Shown: piece by piece, positions 35,838-44,456 of the stretch
Layout of the letters: each line of letters starts with the position of its first letter
How positions within the stretch are numbered: the first letter of the stretch is position 1
From: Neobacillus pocheonensis
Lineage (GTDB): Bacteria; Bacillota; Bacilli; Bacillales; Cytobacillaceae
Assembly: GCA_023702235.1 (NCBI GenBank)
Contig: JAMQCR010000003.1
Coordinates: 830,501 to 894,500, forward strand
Direction: 5' to 3'
DNA length: 64,000 bases
The notes under the pieces: generated by a model
Databases searched by the model: none
The model's input: the letters and a program-made list of their open reading frames with translations, nothing else
What the model was told of the DNA's origin: nothing
Translations under genes and position numbers: made by a program

Positions 35838-36296
35838 GTGCAGCGGGTCACCAATTGTGTATTGATAAGAGAAAATCAAATATTGTTGTTGCAAAAACCG
35901 CGAAGAGGCTGGTGGGTTGCTCCAGGCGGAAAAATGGAGCCAGGTGAATCGGTACGGGACTCCTGCATTAGGGAATACCGGGAAGAATCGGGGATTTACT
36001 TGAAAAATCCACAATTAAAGGGCGTTTTTACGATGATTATGAAAGAAAGTGAACAACTCTTGAGCGAATGGATGATGTTCACTTTTATGGCGACCGAATC
36101 AGATGGCATGCGGGTCGATGAATCTGAAGAAGGAAAGCTAGAATGGCATCCGCTCGATCAGTTAAAAAATCTTCCAATGGCAGCTGGCGATTATCACATT
36201 ATTGATTATATGATTCACGGTAAAGGAATCATTTATGGTACTTTTACGTATACAAAAGAGTTTGAACTTATCAGTTATCGATTAGATCCAAGTTAA
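35838..36296 (+). CDS. yvcI: Nudix hydrolase YvcI
   Basis: About 152 residues. Nudix box: GGKMEPGESVRDSCIREYREESG, fitting Gx5Ex7REUxEExGU (Glu residues for Mg2+). QKPRRGWWVAPGG and the C-terminal FELISYRLDPS match B. subtilis YvcI, a MutT-like hydrolase reported to act on nucleotide or RNA substrates; substrate not settled here. GTG 35838 chosen over GTG 35829 because GAGGGTG at 35826 spaces properly and MQRVTNC is the usual start. Confidence 0.88.
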   Translation: MQRVTNCVLIRENQILLLQKPRRGWWVAPGGKMEPGESVRDSCIREYREESGIYLKNPQLKGVFTMIMKESEQLLSEWMMFTFMATESDGMRVDESEEGKLEWHPLDQLKNLPMAAGDYHIIDYMIHGKGIIYGTFTYTKEFELISYRLDPS

Positions 36297-36314
36297 TCAA
36301 TAGGGGGAATTGCA

Positions 36315-37208
36315 ATGAGTACCGGTTCGATAGGCGATACTCAGATGATCATTATTACAGGAATGTCTGGAGCAGGAAAAACAGTTGCCATTCAAAGCTT
36401 AGAAGACTTAGGTTTCTTCTGTGTTGATAATTTGCCGCCAACATTGTTGCCGAAATTCCTAGAACTTATGAAGGAATCAGGGAATAAAATGAACAAAGTC
36501 GCACTTGTGATGGATTTAAGGGGTAGAGAGTTTTTCGATCACCTCTTTAAAGCATTAGATGATCTTGCTGAAACCTCATGGGTGACACCAAAGATTTTGT
36601 TTTTGGATGCAGATGATGCCACATTGGTAAGAAGATATAAAGAAACAAGGCGTTCACATCCACTTGCTCCAACAGGTCTGCCGCTAGAAGGAATTCAACT
36701 TGAAAGGGAACTTCTTGAAGAATTAAAAGGCCGTGCGCAGCTTATTTATAACACCTCGCAAATGAAGCCGCGTGAACTGCGAGAAAAGATTTTAACGGAA
36801 TTTACGTCAAATAAAAAACTAATCTTTACTGTTAATGTCATGTCATTTGGATTTAAGTACGGTATTCCAATTGATGCGGACCTAGTTTTTGATGTGCGTT
36901 TCCTGCCAAATCCTCATTATATTGAGCATATGCGGCCCTTAACAGGTTTGGATGAGGAAGTATCAAGTTATGTTTTAAAATGGAATGAAACGCATAAGTT
37001 TCTAGAAAAAGTGACAGACTTGCTCGGGTTTATGCTTCCCCATTATAAAAGAGAAGGGAAAGCACAGCTTGTCATTGCGATTGGATGTACAGGTGGACAG
37101 CATCGTTCGGTAGCACTGGCTGAATATATTGGACGATTTTTTGAACAAGATTACAAGACCTGTGTTTCGCATCGTGACATTGAGAGGAGAAAGGAAAAAA
37201 CAACATGA
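36315..37208 (+). CDS. rapZ: RNase adapter/nucleotide-binding protein RapZ (YvcJ)
   Basis: 297 residues. Walker A GMSGAGKT near residue 16, DDATLVRRYKETRRSHPL, FTVNVMSFGFKYGIP, and the C-terminal GCTGGQHRSVALAEY P-loop-like domain. YvcJ binds and hydrolyses GTP and affects competence in B. subtilis; in E. coli RapZ controls GlmS through small RNAs. It overlaps yvcK by 4 bp (ATGA). Frame intact. Confidence 0.93.
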   Translation: MSTGSIGDTQMIIITGMSGAGKTVAIQSLEDLGFFCVDNLPPTLLPKFLELMKESGNKMNKVALVMDLRGREFFDHLFKALDDLAETSWVTPKILFLDADDATLVRRYKETRRSHPLAPTGLPLEGIQLERELLEELKGRAQLIYNTSQMKPRELREKILTEFTSNKKLIFTVNVMSFGFKYGIPIDADLVFDVRFLPNPHYIEHMRPLTGLDEEVSSYVLKWNETHKFLEKVTDLLGFMLPHYKREGKAQLVIAIGCTGGQHRSVALAEYIGRFFEQDYKTCVSHRDIERRKEKTT

Positions 37209-38187
37209 GAGAGTTTGGACAGCCAAGAATTGTCATCATTGGCGGGGGAACCGGGCTGCCTGTTTTATTAAGGGCATTAAGCAGTATCCTGTTGATATTA
37301 CTGCCATTGTAACGGTTGCCGATGACGGGGGAAGCTCGGGAAGACTGCGTGATGATTTGCATATTCCTCCCCCAGGGGATATTCGGAACGTTTTAGCGGC
37401 ATTATCTGATGTAGAGCCACTCGTTGAGGAGATGTTCCAACATCGATTTACGGCATCCAATGAATTATCGGGACATTCACTTGGGAACTTGATTTTGGCG
37501 GCTATGACTTCCATCACGGGAAATTTTGTGCACGCTATACAAGAAATGAGTAAGGTCTTAAATGTCCGGGGCAAGGTATTGCCAGCAGCGAATCAGAGTG
37601 TCGTTTTGCATGCTGAAATGGAAGATGGGACCGTCGTTTCCGGAGAATCGAAAATCCCTTACTCTGGTAAAAGGATTAAAAAAGTCTTTTTAACACCAGG
37701 GAATACTCGCCCATTGCCAGAGAGCATTCAAGCAATTCGGCAGGCTGATTTAATCATTATGGGTCCAGGAAGCTTATATACCAGTATTTTGCCGAATCTC
37801 CTCGTTCCTAGATTGGGTGATGAAATTTGCCGTTCCCATGCGAATAAGATATATATTTGTAATTTGATGACTCAAGCTGGGGAAACACATGGTTTTACAG
37901 CGAGCGACCATGTACAGGCCATTTATGATCACATGAACAATGCTTGCATTGATACGATCCTAGTAAATAATGAAGAGATTCCACCGGATATTCAGCTTCG
38001 TTATAATGAAGAGCTGGCTGATCCTGTCCAATATGATCTCCCTAGGCTATATGAGCTTGGACTTGAAGTCGTTCACGCAGATATTGCCGTACAGGAAAAT
38101 GGGGCACTTCGGCATGATCCAAAAAAGGTAGCCAAAATTCTCTATAATTTGTTAGTAAATGAAACCAAAAAGCACTTTGAATCGTAA
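37205..38187 (+). CDS. yvcK: Gluconeogenesis/cell-shape factor YvcK, one frameshift
   Basis: About 327 residues when corrected, CofD-like family. MREFGQPRIVIIGGGTGLPVLL start with the Gly-rich nucleotide loop, TVADDGGSSGRLRDDL, GNLILAAMT, and IMGPGSLYTSILPNLLV. It binds UDP-sugars and is needed for growth on gluconeogenic carbon and for normal shape in B. subtilis. Near 37271-37275 AAGGGCATT lacks one G; AAGGGGCATT gives LLRGIKQYPVDITAIVTV. The N-terminal 25 residues are otherwise in another frame from the rest. Confidence 0.9.
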
Positions 38188-38222
38188 ATACAGATACTTG
38201 GGTGAAAAAGGGGGTGAAGGGG

Positions 38223-39173
38223 ATGTCTTTCGCTTCGGAAACGAAAAAAGAATTAACGAACCTGGAAGTGAAATCGTGCTGTATTCAAGCAGAGTTATCC
38301 GCTTTAATCCGCATGAACGGTTCCCTATCATTCTCCAATCGTAAGTTAATTGTCGATATTCAAACCGAAAATGCAGCGATTGCCAGAAGAATTTATACAT
38401 TACTAAAAAAAAGTTACCAAGTTCAAGTTGAACTACTGGTTAGGAAAAAAATGCGTTTGAAAAAAAATAATGTGTATATTGTCCGTTTATCGCGGCTGGC
38501 AAAAGAAATTCTTGAGGATACGAAAATCCTTGGTGAAGGATTCACCTTCATTCATGATATTTCGAAAGAACTTGTGAAAAAGAAGTGTTGTAAGCGTTCT
38601 TATTTACGTGGAGCATTTCTGGCTGGGGGTTCAGTTAATAACCCGGAAACATCATCTTATCATTTAGAAATTTTTTCGCTTTATAAAGAACACAATGATT
38701 CTTTATGCGAATTGATGAATACATTTGGCCTTAACAGTAAAACGCTTGAGCGGAAAAAGGGCTTTATTACCTACCTAAAAGAGGCAGAGAAAATAACCGA
38801 ATTTTTGAATATCATTGGTGCCCATAACGCTTTACTACGTTTTGAAGATGTAAGAATTGTAAGAGATATGAGGAACTCGGTTAATCGGCTCGTTAATTGT
38901 GAAACTGCGAACTTAAATAAAACAATCGGAGCCTCTATTAGACAGGTAGAGAATATACGTTATATTGACCAAACTGTCGGACTTCATATATTACCAGACA
39001 AGTTACGGGAAATCGCCGAGCTCCGGATGAATTTCACAGATGTTACCTTAAAAGAATTAGGTGAAATGGTTTCAGGAGGCTCCATTAGTAAATCAGGGAT
39101 TAATCATCGGTTAAGAAAAATAGATGAGATTGCTGAAAAATTGCGTGTGGGTGAACTAGATCCAAGAAAATAG
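38223..39173 (+). CDS. whiA: DNA-binding protein WhiA (YvcL)
   Basis: 316 residues. LAGLIDADG homing-endonuclease-like N-terminal domain (MSFASETKKELTNLE, YLRGAFLAGGSVNNPETSSYHLE) and a C-terminal helix-turn-helix (LKELGEMVSGGSISKSGINHRLRKI). WhiA is a sporulation regulator in Streptomyces and affects division and chromosome segregation in B. subtilis. ATG 38223 follows GGGGGTGAAGG; frame intact. Confidence 0.95.
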   Translation: MSFASETKKELTNLEVKSCCIQAELSALIRMNGSLSFSNRKLIVDIQTENAAIARRIYTLLKKSYQVQVELLVRKKMRLKKNNVYIVRLSRLAKEILEDTKILGEGFTFIHDISKELVKKKCCKRSYLRGAFLAGGSVNNPETSSYHLEIFSLYKEHNDSLCELMNTFGLNSKTLERKKGFITYLKEAEKITEFLNIIGAHNALLRFEDVRIVRDMRNSVNRLVNCETANLNKTIGASIRQVENIRYIDQTVGLHILPDKLREIAELRMNFTDVTLKELGEMVSGGSISKSGINHRLRKIDEIAEKLRVGELDPRK

Positions 39174-39199
39174 AAAAATCACATGAGGAGGAATTTGTA

Positions 39200-39457
39200 A
39201 TGAGGGTAAAACAAGTAGAAGTAAAATTGAGAACAGGGCTTCAAGCTCGACCGGCGGCACTATTTGTCCAAGAAGCAAACCGATTTTCATCGGATATTTT
39301 TCTTGAGAAGGATGGAAAAAAGGTTAATGCGAAAAGCATCATGGGATTAATGAGTCTTGCTGTTGGATCAGGAGTTGTGATCAACATCGTAGCTGAAGGT
39401 GATGATGAAGAAAACGCCATTTCTGCTTTAAGTGAATTTGTCGAAAAGGAACATTAA
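39200..39457 (+). CDS. crh: HPr-like catabolite repression protein Crh
   Basis: 85 residues, HPr fold. The regulatory Ser46 is present in NAKSIMGLMSLAVGSG, but the PTS position 15 is Gln (TGLQARPAA) where HPr has His, which defines Crh and excludes sugar phosphotransfer. P-Ser-Crh, made by HprK, is a CcpA corepressor, relevant to the cre site at 55712. RBS GAGGAGG. Last gene of its operon. Confidence 0.95.
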   Translation: MRVKQVEVKLRTGLQARPAALFVQEANRFSSDIFLEKDGKKVNAKSIMGLMSLAVGSGVVINIVAEGDDEENAISALSEFVEKEH

Positions 39458-39460
39458 AAA

Positions 39461-39489
39461 AAGGGTTTGGCAGTTGCAGCCAAACCCTT
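39461..39489. terminator. Bidirectional terminator between crh and clpP
   Basis: Perfect 11-bp stem AAGGGTTTGGC / GCCAAACCCTT with a 7-nt loop. A run of A precedes and T-rich sequence follows, serving both convergent genes. Confidence 0.85.
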
Positions 39490-39494
39490 CATTA

Positions 39495-40100
39495 TTATTT
39501 TTTATTTTTTTCATCAAGTAAGTTACGAGTGATGATTTGGTCAATTAGGCCGTATTCTTTTGCTCTTTCAGCTGTCATGAAATTATCGCGGTCGGTATCT
39601 TTTTGAAGAACTTCGAGAGGCTGTCCTGTGCGCTCTGCTAAAATTCCATTCAACTTTTCACGAAGGAATAAAATACGTTTTGCAGCAATTTCGATTTCTG
39701 TTGCTTGTCCTTGTGCACCGCCAAGTGGCTGGTGAATCATAACTTCAGCATTTGGCAGGGCATAACGCTTCCCTTTTTCACCTGCTGCAAGTAGGAATGC
39801 ACCCATTGATGCGGCCATACCGATACAAATCGTTTGTACATTTGGCTTTATGAATTGCATAGTGTCATAAATGGCCATCCCAGCAGTAATACTTCCACCA
39901 GGGCTGTTGATATAAAGCGATATATCTTTTTCTGGGTTGTCTGCTTCAAGGAATAATAATTGAGCAACAATGGAGTTGGCAACATGATCATCAATAGCGC
40001 TGCCAAGCATAATAATCCGGTCTTTTAACAGACGGGAATAGATGTCATAGGCTCTTTCGCCCCGATTTGTTTGTTCAATAACTGTAGGAATCAAATTCAT
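39495..40100 (-). CDS. clpP: ATP-dependent Clp protease proteolytic subunit
   Basis: 201 residues. Catalytic triad is visible: Ser in GMAASMGAFL, His in MIHQPLGG, Asp in DTDRDNFM. It forms the tetradecameric chamber used with ClpC, ClpX and ClpE. Start ATG 40100 on the minus strand follows GAGGAGGAAG. Upstream CtsR box and promoter indicate heat-shock class III control. Frame intact. Confidence 0.97.
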   Translation of the reverse strand: MNLIPTVIEQTNRGERAYDIYSRLLKDRIIMLGSAIDDHVANSIVAQLLFLEADNPEKDISLYINSPGGSITAGMAIYDTMQFIKPNVQTICIGMAASMGAFLLAAGEKGKRYALPNAEVMIHQPLGGAQGQATEIEIAAKRILFLREKLNGILAERTGQPLEVLQKDTDRDNFMTAERAKEYGLIDQIITRNLLDEKNKK

Positions 40101-40147
40101 TTTTTCTTCCTCCTCCTGAGTTTGAAAGTATAATAATATGTATTGTT

Positions 40148-40176
40148 ATCATACACTGATGGTCAATAAAGGTCAA
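40148..40176 (-). promoter_or_regulatory. SigA promoter of clpP
   Basis: Minus strand TTGACC, 17-bp spacer, TATGAT. The CtsR box overlaps the -35 and spacer. Confidence 0.75.
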
Positions 40177-40177
40177 A
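40161..40177. promoter_or_regulatory. CtsR operator
   Basis: GGTCAATAAAGGTCAAA is a tandem heptad repeat close to the CtsR consensus (RGTCAAANANRGTCAAA), placed over the clpP promoter where repression is expected. Confidence 0.85.
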
Positions 40178-40257
40178 CAATTTGATTTTAAATTTGTTCG
40201 ACAACTTTCCCTATACCATCATAACCATTTTAGAGCATTATAAACCTATTTTAGTAC

Positions 40258-40286
40258 TTGCAAAGATTTAAATCATGGCATATAAT
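40258..40286 (+). promoter_or_regulatory. Promoter of tRNA-Arg
   Basis: TTGCAA, 17-bp spacer, consensus TATAAT, ending 20 bp before the tRNA. Confidence 0.75.
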
Positions 40287-40305
40287 ATGTTAGTCGCTAA
40301 TATTT

Positions 40306-40377
40306 GCCCTCGTGGTGCAACGGATAGCACGTAAGATTCCGGTTCTTGAGATGTGGGTTCGATTCCTGCCGAGGGCG
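40306..40377 (+). tRNA. tRNA-Arg (anticodon CCG)
   Basis: 72-nt cloverleaf: acceptor GCCCTCG/CGAGGGC, D-stem GTGC/GCAC, anticodon loop TTCCGGT giving CCG (reads CGG), T-loop GGTTCGATTCC. The T-stem has G-U pairs. CCA is not encoded. A single-gene unit at the equivalent of B. subtilis trnQ-Arg near clpP. The 3' discriminator is G. Confidence 0.93.
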
Positions 40378-40390
40378 TCAAAGTTTATGG

Positions 40391-40427
40391 TATCACTGCG
40401 TTTGAAAAACGTGGTGATATTTTTTTT
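40391..40427 (+). terminator. Rho-independent terminator after tRNA-Arg
   Basis: TATCACTGCGTTT / AAACGTGGTGATA stem (two G-U pairs) with a GAA loop, then eight T. Confidence 0.85.
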
Positions 40428-40503
40428 GCGATTTTTGATGGGTGCAGTTGTCACATGAAGTGGAAATTCATTTTTTGTCTGGTAGTAGTTAATAGTAAGT
40501 TAC

Positions 40504-41487
40504 TTATTTTTTGATTGAAAAATAATCAAGTAGTCCTAGGTAAACTCCTTGAGCGATGTTATCGCGGTAAGCAGAGTTTTCAACAATCGAATCATCTTGT
40601 TTATTTGAAAGGAAGCCAAGTTCAATCAGTGTACTTGGTTGTGAATTGTTTCGTAAAACATCCAAGTCATCGAATCTTGTTCCATCGTTAGTTAATCTCG
40701 TTGTTTTGACAACCTCATTTAAAATATCCGAGGCTAAAGGGTTATCTTTTGATTTTTGATAGTAAAAATCAGTTAATCCATTTATCGATGGGTCATTTAA
40801 CCAATTGTAATGAAAACTTATAAAAGCATCCGCATGGTTCTGGTTTAAGAGATCTGCACGATGTTGTAAGGAAACATAAGTATCGTTGGTCCGGGTCATA
40901 ATAACATTGGCACCCGCATTTTCCAGCTTTTGTTCAACAACTTTAGCTGTTGCTAAGGTCAATGTTTTTTCATGAGTTCCAACAGTGCTTGTTGTCCCAT
41001 CATCACTCCCGCCATGGCCTGGATCAAGCACAATGGTTTTCCCTTTAAGCGAATCCTGATTATTTTGAATAAGCCCTGTTGAGTCTGGGTTCGCAGTAAC
41101 AGGTTGTGTTTGATGGCTGCTAGGTACGTCTTTCGTGATGTAAGATTCGTACACCCACCCCTGAACACTAGTAGGCGAAATAATTTTTGCCCATCCAGCT
41201 TGTTCCTCATGGACGGTTACTTTTGTTCCTAATTTTAATTTACCTACAACTTGGCTAGATAAATTTGCATTTTCACGAACGTTTAAGACATTGGATGCTA
41301 CGGTTGCTTCAATATTTTTAGTTGGAGTTTGAGTTTTTGTCTTCGACTTTTTTATATTAGTATTGTAAATCCATCCAGTTGGATTGCTTGATAGTTTAAT
41401 TTGATGTTTTTGAGAAAGTAGAACGAGTAAGGGTAATACAATAACAACAAGGATGACCAGTACTTTAATTAATCTTAAGTTCTTCAT
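40504..41487 (-). CDS. SH3b-domain N-acetylmuramoyl-L-alanine amidase
   Basis: About 327 residues from ATG 41487. N-terminal signal anchor (LIKVLVILVVIVLPLLVLL), bacterial SH3 domain (about 70-140; VLNVRENANLSSQVVGKL), linker, and Amidase_3 catalytic domain (about 160-325) with zinc ligands in VLDPGHGGSDDG, the HEKTL Glu, SFHYN and the C-terminal catalytic Glu in LIELGFLSN. It cleaves the amide between MurNAc and L-Ala in peptidoglycan. The frame extends 45 codons upstream to 41622, but those residues are not signal-like; GGAGG lies 15 nt before ATG 41487, longer than ideal, so the start is uncertain. Divergent from sigL. Confidence 0.87.
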   Translation of the reverse strand: MKNLRLIKVLVILVVIVLPLLVLLSQKHQIKLSSNPTGWIYNTNIKKSKTKTQTPTKNIEATVASNVLNVRENANLSSQVVGKLKLGTKVTVHEEQAGWAKIISPTSVQGWVYESYITKDVPSSHQTQPVTANPDSTGLIQNNQDSLKGKTIVLDPGHGGSDDGTTSTVGTHEKTLTLATAKVVEQKLENAGANVIMTRTNDTYVSLQHRADLLNQNHADAFISFHYNWLNDPSINGLTDFYYQKSKDNPLASDILNEVVKTTRLTNDGTRFDDLDVLRNNSQPSTLIELGFLSNKQDDSIVENSAYRDNIAQGVYLGLLDYFSIKK

Positions 41488-41649
41488 TTGGCTTGCTATG
41501 GAACCTCCATCTTTTTTAACCTGTAGAACCAGTATGGGCAGAATTCTATCAAAAAATAATCTATTTTTGATTAATCCATCCTGATACCAATTTCTTTCCA
41601 TACACCAATCCCCTTTTATCATGTAAAATAGAAAGTAGGGGGGATTGGA

Positions 41650-42978
41650 ATGAATTTAAAGGCAGGTTTATGGCAACAGCAAACACTAAAATTGGCGATG
41701 ACACAGGAGCTGTCGCAGGCGATTGCCCTTTTGCAATATTCGGCTCAGGAACTGACAGCTTTTTTAGAAAATAAAGCGCTAGAAAATCCCCTTTTGCAGA
41801 TTGAACATGGGAATGTACAGCCGATGAATCCATTAATTGACCGAAACCGTAGGAAACACCAGAAAGCGGAAAAGGATTGGATTGAACAAATTGCCGACAA
41901 GCCAATTACACTAGAAGATCAACTACTATCCCAATTAAATATAAAAGACTTCACTGCGGAGCAATTAAAAGTCATCCGTCATTTGATTCAAAACCTTGAT
42001 GTAAACGGTTACTTCCTAGGTGATCTTAACGAAATAGCGCAAACAATAAACACCCCATTAGAGCTGATAGAGAAAGGTTTAAAGGTCCTTCAAACCCTTG
42101 AACCAGTGGGGATTGGTGCTCGTAACCTACAAGAATGCTTATTGATTCAATTAGAATATGAATGTCCAGAAAACGAGCTTGCTCAACAAATTATCAACAA
42201 TTACTTCGTTCCCTTTGCTGAAAAGAAATGGAAACAAATTTCAAAAGAGTTACAGGTTTCACTTAAAGATATTCAAGATGTTTCTGATGAGATTCAACTG
42301 CTTAATCCAAAGCCGGGTGCACTTTTAGCGCATGATACGACAACCTACATCATTCCCGATGCGATTGTTGAACGAACGGGGGATGGATTTACAGTAAGGA
42401 TGTTTGATGATCCACTTCCAAGAATCAGCTTTAATGAGCCCTATTATCAAAAATTATCCTCTTCTCATGAAAAGGATCAGCAGGTAAACCGCTTTTTACA
42501 GGATAAGTATCAGGATTATCAATGGATTTTAAAAAGTATTGAACAAAGAAAAGAAACCCTTACCAAGGTCGTTGCAAAAATTGTAGAGAAACAGGTATTA
42601 TTTTTTCAAAAGGGTCCTAAATATATACTGCCGATGACGATGAAGGAAATTGCGAGTGAGCTCGAGATTCATGAATCAACCGTGAGCCGTGCAGTCAGGG
42701 AAAAATATGCCCAAACACCGGTAGGGACTTTCGCTTTGAAAACCTTTTTCACCAGCACCATTCAAACTGTTTCAGATGAGAATACTTCGTCGACCCAAGT
42801 GAAAAATGCGATTTCACTTTTAATCGAAAAGGAGAATAAACAAAAGCCACTTTCTGATCAAGAAATTGTGGAACAATTAAAAACCATGGAGGGGATGGTG
42901 GTCTCAAGGCGCACCATTGCGAAGTACCGGGACCAATTGAGCATACCTTCTTCTTCAAAGAGAAAAAGGTTTGAGTGA
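41650..42978 (+). CDS. sigL: RNA polymerase sigma-54 factor (SigL/RpoN)
   Basis: 442 residues. Region I is Gln/Leu-rich (QQQTLKLAMTQELSQAIALLQY), followed by the core-binding region, the HTH (LEIHESTVSRAVREKY) and the RpoN box (SRRTIAKYR). It directs RNA polymerase to -24/-12 promoters and needs AAA+ activators. A matching activator (59583) and -24/-12 promoter (55645) are in this window. ATG 41650 follows GGGGGGATTGGA. Frame intact. Confidence 0.96.
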   Translation: MNLKAGLWQQQTLKLAMTQELSQAIALLQYSAQELTAFLENKALENPLLQIEHGNVQPMNPLIDRNRRKHQKAEKDWIEQIADKPITLEDQLLSQLNIKDFTAEQLKVIRHLIQNLDVNGYFLGDLNEIAQTINTPLELIEKGLKVLQTLEPVGIGARNLQECLLIQLEYECPENELAQQIINNYFVPFAEKKWKQISKELQVSLKDIQDVSDEIQLLNPKPGALLAHDTTTYIIPDAIVERTGDGFTVRMFDDPLPRISFNEPYYQKLSSSHEKDQQVNRFLQDKYQDYQWILKSIEQRKETLTKVVAKIVEKQVLFFQKGPKYILPMTMKEIASELEIHESTVSRAVREKYAQTPVGTFALKTFFTSTIQTVSDENTSSTQVKNAISLLIEKENKQKPLSDQEIVEQLKTMEGMVVSRRTIAKYRDQLSIPSSSKRKRFE

Positions 42979-42992
42979 AAGGAGACTTAAAT

Positions 42993-43250
42993 TTGTCGCA
43001 GCCTACCATTACGTTATACACTCGGAAGCAATGTCCATTGTGTGATAAAGCAAAAAAAACTTTACTGGAGCTCAAGGATGAATGGAAATTTACTTTCGAG
43101 GAAATCGATATTGCAGAAAGTGATGATTTAACTGAGAAATTCGCTCTTATGATTCCAGTGGTCTATCTTGATGGAGAAGAAATTGCATACGGATCGGTTA
43201 ACAAATTTGACATAAGTAACCGTTTGCATAAAAAAAGGCCAATCTTTTAA
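42993..43250 (+). CDS. Glutaredoxin-family protein
   Basis: 85 residues from TTG 42993 (AAAGGAG at 7 nt). Thioredoxin fold with an N-terminal CPLC redox pair (YTRKQCPLCDKAKKTL) and the cis-Pro segment MIPVVYLDG. It resembles DUF836/glutaredoxin-like thiol proteins of Bacillus; partner unknown. It starts 14 bp after sigL, so co-transcription is likely. The hairpin after it overlaps the cggR promoter. Confidence 0.82.
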   Translation: MSQPTITLYTRKQCPLCDKAKKTLLELKDEWKFTFEEIDIAESDDLTEKFALMIPVVYLDGEEIAYGSVNKFDISNRLHKKRPIF

Positions 43251-43251
43251 G

Positions 43252-43280
43252 TTGAAATAGGTTTTCACTCCTGTTAGAAT
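43252..43280 (+). promoter_or_regulatory. SigA promoter of the cggR-gapA operon
   Basis: TTGAAA, 17-bp spacer, TAGAAT; each box differs from consensus at one position. The predicted start near 43287 precedes the CggR operator, as in B. subtilis. Confidence 0.75.
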
Positions 43281-43308
43281 GAAAAAGGTAGCAGGGGTGA
43301 TTTTTTTT
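43265..43308 (+). terminator. Hairpin with T tract overlapping the cggR promoter
   Basis: TCACTCCTG / CAGGGGTGA (one G-U pair), about 18-nt loop, then eight T. It could terminate sigL-glutaredoxin transcripts while overlapping the cggR -10 region. Confidence 0.55.
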
Positions 43309-43311
43309 ACT

Positions 43312-43353
43312 TGTAGCGGGACATAATATGTCTACGGTGGACATTTTTTGACC
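43312..43353 (+). promoter_or_regulatory. CggR operator
   Basis: Two related direct elements, AGCGGGACATAATATGTC and ACGGTGGACATTTTTTGACC, match the described Bacillus CggR operator layout (CGGGACN6TGTC-like repeats). CggR tetramer bound here would block elongation until fructose-1,6-bisphosphate is present. Confidence 0.8.
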
Positions 43354-43382
43354 AACTGCATAAAATAAAGGAGCACCATAAC

Positions 43383-44405
43383 ATGCAATCATTCATTGAT
43401 ATCCAAAAGAGATTATTGCCCGACCTCCTACAGGTTTTACAAAAAAGATATTCTATCCTTAGATACATAGGATTTATGCAGCCCGTAGGGAGAAGGAGTC
43501 TTGCCGCAAGCCTTGGATTTACAGAAAGAATTCTTCGCAGTGAAGTGGATTTTTTAAAGGATCAGAACTTAATTTACACCAACAATGTGGGAATGAGTTT
43601 GACACCCGAAGGAAAAAATCTGCTCGAAGACCTTGAAGGCTTGATGCGCGAATTAAAGGGTATTGATGTAATGGAATTAGAACTGAAGCATCGCCTTGGA
43701 ATTAAAAAGGCGATCATCGTACCTGGAAATAGTGATGTATCTCCGATGGTGAAAAGTGAACTTGGAAAAGCATGTGCAATGGGCATGAAAGAACTTCTCG
43801 CTGGGAAAAATATCATCGCTGTAACTGGTGGTTCCACAATGGCAACAGTCGCAGAGGAACTTTCACCTGAATTAGGCAAGAAGGAATTACTGTTTGTTCC
43901 AGCCCGTGGAGGTATTGGTGAGGATGTTCAAAATCAGGCTAATACCGTTAGTTCGATTATGTCAAAAAATACCCATTCGAAGCACCGAGTATTTTATGTT
44001 CCAGATCAGGTTAGTTCTGAGATTTATGAGTCTTTGATTAAAGAACCTGATATTCATGAAGTACTAGAACTCATTCAATCAGCAAGCATGGTTCTTCACG
44101 GAATTGGGGATGCTATCACAATGGCTAAGCGTAGAAAGACTCCTTCCGAAGAAATGAAAAAGATAGAAGATGGAAACGCTGTTGGCGAAGCATTTGGCTA
44201 CTATTTTAACGAGAGTGGCGAGATTGTCCACAAGGTATTAACAATTGGTCTCCAGCTTGACGACCTTGCACGGATACCCAATGTTATTGCTGTGGCAGGC
44301 GGAAGCTCAAAGGCAAAAGCAATAAAGTCTTATATGAAACAAGCGCCATCATCGACGATTTTAATTACAGATGAAGGTGCCGCAAGAAGGTTATTAAAAG
44401 GGTAA
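43383..44405 (+). CDS. cggR: Central glycolytic genes regulator CggR
   Basis: 340 residues, SorC/DeoR family. N-terminal winged helix (GRRSLAASLGFTERILRSEVDFL), then a sugar-phosphate-binding NagB-like domain (ITVPG-type loops, VTGGSTMATVAEEL, VPARGGIGEDVQNQAN). It represses the gap operon and is relieved by fructose-1,6-bisphosphate. First gene of cggR-gapA-pgk-tpiA-gpmI-eno. RBS AAAGGAGC. Frame intact. Confidence 0.95.
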   Translation: MQSFIDIQKRLLPDLLQVLQKRYSILRYIGFMQPVGRRSLAASLGFTERILRSEVDFLKDQNLIYTNNVGMSLTPEGKNLLEDLEGLMRELKGIDVMELELKHRLGIKKAIIVPGNSDVSPMVKSELGKACAMGMKELLAGKNIIAVTGGSTMATVAEELSPELGKKELLFVPARGGIGEDVQNQANTVSSIMSKNTHSKHRVFYVPDQVSSEIYESLIKEPDIHEVLELIQSASMVLHGIGDAITMAKRRKTPSEEMKKIEDGNAVGEAFGYYFNESGEIVHKVLTIGLQLDDLARIPNVIAVAGGSSKAKAIKSYMKQAPSSTILITDEGAARRLLKG

Positions 44406-44456
44406 CACCTTTTTAAATAAAATTAGACTCACCCAAACAAAGGAGGAAATTTTATC

